Part shown: in pieces, positions 13,610 through 17,261 of the stretch | How positions within the stretch are numbered: position 1 is the stretch's first letter | How the letters are laid out: each line of letters begins with the position of its first letter | Assembly: GCA_900757695.1 (NCBI GenBank) | Contig: CAAEOU010000079.1 | Location: 1 to 17,261, forward strand | Direction of reading: 5' to 3' | DNA length: 17,261 nt | Origin: an uncultured Oscillospiraceae bacterium | GTDB lineage: Bacteria > Bacillota_A > Clostridia > Oscillospirales > Oscillospiraceae | The notes under the pieces: generated by a model | Seen by the model: the letters and a program-made list of their open reading frames with translations, nothing else | Database searches by the model: none | Told to the model about the DNA's origin: nothing | Position numbers and translations under genes: made by a program

Positions 13610-14455
13610 ATGAGAAAATATAAAGAAAAAATCATGCAGGCGGTGTTCCTGCTGACGGCCTGCGTATCCATTGCGGCAGTGGCGCTGATCTGCATTTATC
13701 TGCTGGGAAGCGGTATCCCCACTATTTTGAAGATTGGCCCCGCTAATTTCTTCGGGAAGGTATGGAAGCCCAGCAAAAATCTTTTTGGCATCCTGCCCAT
13801 GATTGTCGGCTCCATTTATGTGACGGCAGGTGCGATCCTGATTGGCGTACCCATTGGCCTGCTGTGTGCCATTTATCTGTCTCGGTTTTGCCCCAAGCCC
13901 ATCTATCGTGTGCTGAAGCCCGCTGTGGAGCTGATGGCCGGTATTCCTTCCATCGTCTACGGCTTCTTTGGACTGATGGTTATTGTGCCGGTGATCCAGA
14001 AGCTTTCGGGCACCAGCGGAAAGAGCCTGCTGACGGCCTCCATCCTGCTGGGCATTATGATCCTGCCCACCATCATCTCTGTGGCGGAGTCCTCGTTGAA
14101 TGCAGTACCCAACAGCTATTATGAGGGCTCGCTGGCACTGGGGGCCACCCATGAGCGCAGCGTGTTTTCCGCAGTGCTTCCGGCAGCCAAGTCCGGCGTT
14201 ATGTCCGGTGTGGTGCTCGGCGTTGGCCGTGCCATTGGCGAGACCATGGCTGTCATCATGATTGCGGGCAATCAGGCCATTATGCCTTCGGGTCTGCTCA
14301 AGGGGCTCCGTACCATGACCGCTAATATTGTGCTGGAGATGGGCTATGCGTCCGGTTTACACCGGGAGGCTCTGATCGCCACCGGCGTGGTGCTGTTCGT
14401 GTTTATCCTCATCATTAATACCTGCTTCTCTCTGCTGAAAAGGAGGAATGGATGA
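13610..14455 (+). CDS. pstC: Phosphate ABC transporter permease PstC
   Basis: The 281-residue membrane protein starts at 13610 after AAAGGA (13593-13598), a wide spacing. It has about six hydrophobic segments (around 9-32, 61-90, 112-130, 140-158, 195-220, 252-275). PstC features are [19 protein letters not shown] (104-122), the cytoplasmic EAA-type loop EGSLALGATHERSVFSAVLP (172-191) and GRAIGETMAV (206-215). With PstA it forms the phosphate channel driven by PstB. The reading frame ends in TGA at 14453-14455, overlapping the pstA start (ATGA), so the two are translationally coupled. It is shorter than the E. coli protein (319) but normal for Firmicutes. Confidence 0.95.
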   Translation: MRKYKEKIMQAVFLLTACVSIAAVALICIYLLGSGIPTILKIGPANFFGKVWKPSKNLFGILPMIVGSIYVTAGAILIGVPIGLLCAIYLSRFCPKPIYRVLKPAVELMAGIPSIVYGFFGLMVIVPVIQKLSGTSGKSLLTASILLGIMILPTIISVAESSLNAVPNSYYEGSLALGATHERSVFSAVLPAAKSGVMSGVVLGVGRAIGETMAVIMIAGNQAIMPSGLLKGLRTMTANIVLEMGYASGLHREALIATGVVLFVFILIINTCFSLLKRRNG

Positions 14456-15363
14456 TGACAGAGACAAAGAAAATCAATCAGGTTTCCGCAAAGGAAAAAT
14501 GGGTGAGCTATCTCCATCATCCCATGGCGCTGGTGGAATTCCTGCTGGTACATCTGGCAGCGATCATTACAGCGGCTGTAGTGCTGTTCCTGATTGCCTA
14601 TGTGCTCATTACCGGCGTGCCCCATATCCATAAGGAGCTGTTTGCATGGACTTGGACCACGGAAAATCAGTCCATGATGCCTGCCTTTGTGAATACGCTT
14701 GTGATGACGCTGCTGAGTCTGCTCATTGCGGTGCCCATCGGCGTCTGCGCAGCAATCTATACGGTGGAATACGCCAAGCGGGGCAACAAGCTGGTCAAGC
14801 TGGTGCGGCTGACGGCGGAGACCCTGCAGGGAATCCCTTCTATCGTCTATGGCATTTTCGGCTATGTATTTTTTAATGTGGCACTGCGCTTTGGGTTCTC
14901 TATGCTTTCCGGTGCGCTGACGCTTTCTATTATGATCCTGCCGCTGATCCTTCGTACTACAGAAGAGGCGCTGATGGCAGTGCCGGACTCCTATCGGGAG
15001 GGCAGCTTTGGGCTGGGCGCAGGAAAGCTCCGGACGGTATTCCGTATTGTTTTGCCCTCGGCAATGCCCGGCGTGCTGGCTGGTGTGATCCTTGCCATTG
15101 GACGAATTGTGGGCGAGAGTGCAGCTCTGATCTACACCTCCGGTTCCGGTACTGGAAACCTGTCCTTTATCAAGAACGGAGCCTTTAGCCTGACTGCACC
15201 GCTGCTTCAGTCCACCAGAACCCTTTCGGTTCACATGTATGCGCTGATGAGCGAGGGGCTGTATACGGATCAGGCTCACGCCACCGCAGTCATTCTGATG
15301 GTGCTGGTGATCGGCCTCAACGCCCTGTCCTCCTATGCGGCAAAAAAGCTCACCAAACAGTAA
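14452..15363 (+). CDS. pstA: Phosphate ABC transporter permease PstA
   Basis: The 303-residue membrane protein has about six hydrophobic segments (around 28-55, 80-105, 130-145, 152-167, 200-228, 276-295). Features are [17 protein letters not shown] (122-138), the EAA-type loop [20 protein letters not shown] (182-201) and [15 protein letters not shown] (217-231). Two adjacent ATGs are possible starts: 14452 overlaps the pstC stop by four bases, and 14455 has the better spacing from AAGGAGGA (14440-14447). I annotate the outer one. It pairs with PstC in the phosphate importer. The next gene, pstB, begins 13 bases after its stop. Confidence 0.95.
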   Translation: MMTETKKINQVSAKEKWVSYLHHPMALVEFLLVHLAAIITAAVVLFLIAYVLITGVPHIHKELFAWTWTTENQSMMPAFVNTLVMTLLSLLIAVPIGVCAAIYTVEYAKRGNKLVKLVRLTAETLQGIPSIVYGIFGYVFFNVALRFGFSMLSGALTLSIMILPLILRTTEEALMAVPDSYREGSFGLGAGKLRTVFRIVLPSAMPGVLAGVILAIGRIVGESAALIYTSGSGTGNLSFIKNGAFSLTAPLLQSTRTLSVHMYALMSEGLYTDQAHATAVILMVLVIGLNALSSYAAKKLTKQ

Positions 15364-15376
15364 GAGGAGACGGAAT

Positions 15377-16126
15377 ATGGATAAAATTACAGTTGAAAAT
15401 CTGAATTTATACTACGGGGACTTTCATGCCCTGAAAAACATCAATCTGAAAATCCCTGCCAACAAAATTACAGCCTTTATCGGCCCTTCCGGCTGCGGCA
15501 AGTCTACGCTGATGAAGTCCATCAACCGGATGAACGATCTGGTGGAGGGCTGCAAGATCACCGGTTCCATTCGGCTGGGAGAGGAAGAAATCTACGGCGG
15601 CATGGATGTAAACCAGCTGCGGAAGCGGGTGGGCATGGTATTCCAGAAGGCCAATCCATTCCCCATGAGCATCTTTGACAATGTGGCCTATGGCCCCAGA
15701 ACCCACGGGATCCGCAATAAGCAGAAGCTGGAGGAGATCGTGGAAAACTCCCTTCGCTCTGCGGCCATTTGGGACGAGGTAAAGGATCAGCTGAAAAAAA
15801 GTGCACTGGCACTTTCCGGTGGACAGCAGCAGCGGCTGTGTATCGCCCGGGCTTTGGCGGTGGAACCGGAGGTGCTGCTGATGGATGAATCTACCTCGGC
15901 ACTGGATCCTATTTCCACCGGAAAGATTGAGGAGCTGTGTGTGGAACTGAAAAAGGACTACACCATTATTATGGTCACCCATAATATGCAGCAGGCCGTA
16001 CGAGTGTCCGATGAGACGGCATTCTTCCTGCTGGGCGAGGTCATCGAATACGGAGACACGGAAAAGATGTTCTCGGTTCCCACGGATAAGCGTACAGAGG
16101 ATTACATCACCGGACGGTTTGGTTAA
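15377..16126 (+). CDS. pstB: Phosphate ABC transporter ATP-binding protein PstB
   Basis: The start at 15377 is fixed by AGAGGAGA (15363-15370) and the family start [14 protein letters not shown]. The 249-residue ATPase drives PstSCAB phosphate import. Motifs are Walker [10 protein letters not shown] (36-44), [10 protein letters not shown] (46-55, typical of PstB), the Q-loop [20 protein letters not shown] (split, 87-106; Gln90), signature LSGGQQQR (146-153), Walker B VLLMDE (166-171), D-loop SALDP (174-178) and switch His202. After the catalytic Glu171 the protein has Ser (DEST) where many PstB proteins have Pro or Ala. It is otherwise complete. The stop overlaps the phoU ribosome binding site. 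Confidence 0.96.
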   Translation: MDKITVENLNLYYGDFHALKNINLKIPANKITAFIGPSGCGKSTLMKSINRMNDLVEGCKITGSIRLGEEEIYGGMDVNQLRKRVGMVFQKANPFPMSIFDNVAYGPRTHGIRNKQKLEEIVENSLRSAAIWDEVKDQLKKSALALSGGQQQRLCIARALAVEPEVLLMDESTSALDPISTGKIEELCVELKKDYTIIMVTHNMQQAVRVSDETAFFLLGEVIEYGDTEKMFSVPTDKRTEDYITGRFG

Positions 16127-16142
16127 GGAGGTTTTCGGCACT

Positions 16143-16835
16143 ATGAGAAAGACATTCGATCAGCAGCTGGAACTGCTGAGTCAGGAACTGACCCACATGG
16201 GTGCACTGTGTGAGACGGCCATTGCATCCGCCACGGAAGCGCTGAAAAAGCGGGACGTGGCGCTGGCCAAACAGGCCATTGCGGCGGATCAGGAAATTGA
16301 TCAGCAGGAGCGGGAAATCGAGCGGCTGTGCCTGAAGCTCCTTTTGCAGCAGCAGCCCGTGGCTCGGGACCTGCGGCAGATCTCCTCTGCGCTGAAAATG
16401 ATCACAGATATGGAGCGGATTGGAGATCAGGCGGCGGACATTTCAGAAATCGTTACCTATATGTCCGAGGAGAATATCATTCAGGAGCTGGATCGTATCG
16501 ATGCCATGGCCAGAGCATCCTCCCAGATGGTGACCCAGAGCGTGGATGCCTATGTAAAGAAGGATCTGGATCTGGCGAAAAAGGTCATTGAAGACGATGA
16601 TGCGGTGGATCGGCTTTTTGAGGAGATCAAACGGGAATTGATCAAAATGATTGCCGCAGATCCCGGATGCGGAGAGCAGGCATTGGACTTCCTGATGATC
16701 GCAAAATATTTGGAGCGCATCGGCGACCATGCCACAAATATTGCAGAATGGGTGGAGTTCTCCATCCTGGGGCGGCATCCCGAGCAGGATGAGATCCATG
16801 GAGTTGAGGATCGTCAGAACCCCAGCGAGCGATAA
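16143..16835 (+). CDS. phoU: Phosphate signalling/transport regulator PhoU
   Basis: The 230-residue all-helical cytosolic protein starts at 16143, preceded by TAAGGAGGT (16124-16132, the TAA being the pstB stop). It has the two PhoU repeats, each with a metal-binding motif: ERIGDQAADISE (91-102) and ERIGDHATNIAE (191-202). Residues 1-20 include the usual FDQQLELLSQELTHMG helix. PhoU links the Pst transporter to the PhoR/PhoB-type phosphate response and limits phosphate uptake when phosphate is plentiful. The partner two-component system is not in this window. The tail (about 213-230) is charged and probably flexible. The operon ends at a hairpin 12 bases later. Confidence 0.95.
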   Translation: MRKTFDQQLELLSQELTHMGALCETAIASATEALKKRDVALAKQAIAADQEIDQQEREIERLCLKLLLQQQPVARDLRQISSALKMITDMERIGDQAADISEIVTYMSEENIIQELDRIDAMARASSQMVTQSVDAYVKKDLDLAKKVIEDDDAVDRLFEEIKRELIKMIAADPGCGEQALDFLMIAKYLERIGDHATNIAEWVEFSILGRHPEQDEIHGVEDRQNPSER

Positions 16836-16846
16836 GAAAACGCCTG

Positions 16847-16878
16847 TGAGGTGCCGAAAAACGGCACCTCAAAATTTT
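16847..16878 (+). terminator. Rho-independent terminator of the pst-phoU operon
   Basis: A 10-bp perfect stem (16847-16856 with 16862-16871), an AAAAA loop, and a following AAATTTTA tract begin 12 bases after the phoU stop. Confidence 0.88.
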
Positions 16879-16905
16879 ACTTTATTGATGTTATGCATTA
16901 AATGA

Positions 16906-16934
16906 TTGACGTAAATGCGGAAACCTGTTATAGT
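16906..16934 (+). promoter_or_regulatory. Sigma-A promoter of the DUF554 gene
   Basis: TTGACG (16906-16911) and TATAGT (16929-16934) are separated by 17 bp, 29 bases upstream of the ATG at 16964. AGGAGG at 16950-16955 is the ribosome binding site. Confidence 0.82.
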
Positions 16935-16963
16935 ATGGGAACGGATAACAGGAGGAGCAGCGT

Positions 16964-17261
16964 ATGTTTGGTGTGCTGGTTAATACAGTAGCGGTGATCG
17001 TGGGAAGCGTGATAGGCCTGATCTGCAAGCGGGGGATCCCGGAGCGGCTTTCCGGTGCGGTGATGACGGCCATTGGCCTTTGCACCATTGCCATTGGCGT
17101 CGTAGGACTATCCAGCGGTGAAAATACGCTGGTCTTAATCCTGTCCATGGTGCTGGGTACACTGATGGGGACACTACTGGATCTGGACGGACGACTGAAC
17201 CGGACGGTGGAAAAGGCGGCGGCGAAAACTGCCGGGGCGGGAAAGGCCGGGCAGATCTCAC
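16964..17261 (+). CDS. DUF554 (YdfK-like) membrane protein, N-terminal fragment
   Basis: The first 99 codons are in the window and the gene continues past it. The start is secured by AGGAGG eight bases upstream. The visible part has hydrophobic segments at about 3-20, 32-50 and 55-71. The family pattern is MFGVLVNTVAVIVGSVIGL (1-19), KRGIPERL (22-29), AIGLCTIAIGVVGLSSGENT (36-55) and LLDLDGRLNR (71-80). DUF554/YdfK proteins are multi-pass membrane proteins of unknown function, widespread in Firmicutes. It lies behind its own promoter, separate from the pst operon. Confidence 0.85.
   Translation, partial: MFGVLVNTVAVIVGSVIGLICKRGIPERLSGAVMTAIGLCTIAIGVVGLSSGENTLVLILSMVLGTLMGTLLDLDGRLNRTVEKAAAKTAGAGKAGQIS

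Noticed and set aside
1..17261. CRISPR array, transposon, prophage, tRNA or riboswitch
   Set aside because: I saw no regularly spaced repeats, terminal inverted repeats, transposase or integrase, tRNA-like cloverleaf, or conserved riboswitch core in any gap.

Overview
The window looks like chromosomal DNA from an anaerobic, fermentative, low-oxygen-lifestyle Firmicute, most likely a gut Oscillospiraceae/Ruminococcaceae-type Clostridium relative. The reasons are moderately high G+C coding DNA, strong AGGAGG ribosome binding sites, consensus sigma-A promoters, an HndABCD-type [FeFe] hydrogenase operon that includes a stand-alone HATPase gene, a PstS lipoprotein with an acidic/Ala-rich linker, and SLH domains. 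The genus assignment is inference. I see no phage, transposon, CRISPR array, tRNA or rRNA. Almost all the DNA is ordinary chromosomal housekeeping and energy metabolism.

Layout. (1) 1-201: 3' end of a D-Ala-D-Ala carboxypeptidase. (2) 297-1601: glucose-6-phosphate isomerase. (3) 1708-2118: small orphan P-loop protein with its own promoter and a strong terminator. (4) 2201-2956: YwaF/TMEM164-family membrane protein. (5) 2957-3308: AT-rich regulatory region with a near-perfect Rex-type operator, a good sigma-A promoter and a direct repeat. (6) 3309-8286: five-gene hydrogenase operon (NuoE-like, HATPase, thioredoxin-like ferredoxin, NuoF-like, [FeFe] catalytic subunit) ending at a 12-bp-stem terminator. 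(7) 8422-9717: secreted SGNH hydrolase with SLH repeats. (8) 9816-10856: DAHP synthase, convergent with (9) a lone SsuB/TauB-like ABC ATPase on the minus strand (11485-10898), the two sharing a hairpin. (10) 11623-12282: cytidylate-kinase-like protein, divergent from the ABC gene. (11) 12504-16835: pstS-pstC-pstA-pstB-phoU phosphate operon with a Pho-box-like element upstream and a long hairpin between pstS and pstC. (12) 16964-end: start of a DUF554 membrane protein.

How the parts work together. The hydrogenase subunits carry electrons from NAD(P)H (NuoF-like flavin site), and probably also from ferredoxin, through several Fe-S clusters to the H-cluster. This disposes of reductant made by glycolysis. 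A Rex operator upstream would tie expression to the NADH/NAD+ ratio. The Pst proteins import phosphate under control of a PhoB/PhoP-type regulator and PhoU.

The most striking feature is PstS. Its two sequence halves are in the opposite order to canonical PstS, and its C-terminus (..TNWAQLG) would join directly onto its own N-terminal block (SDITVVSREEGSGTR..) to restore the usual order. This is a circular permutation at the interlobe hinge. The other points most worth following are the HATPase of unknown role inside the hydrogenase operon, the Rex-like site, the orphan P-loop protein and the orphan ABC ATPase.
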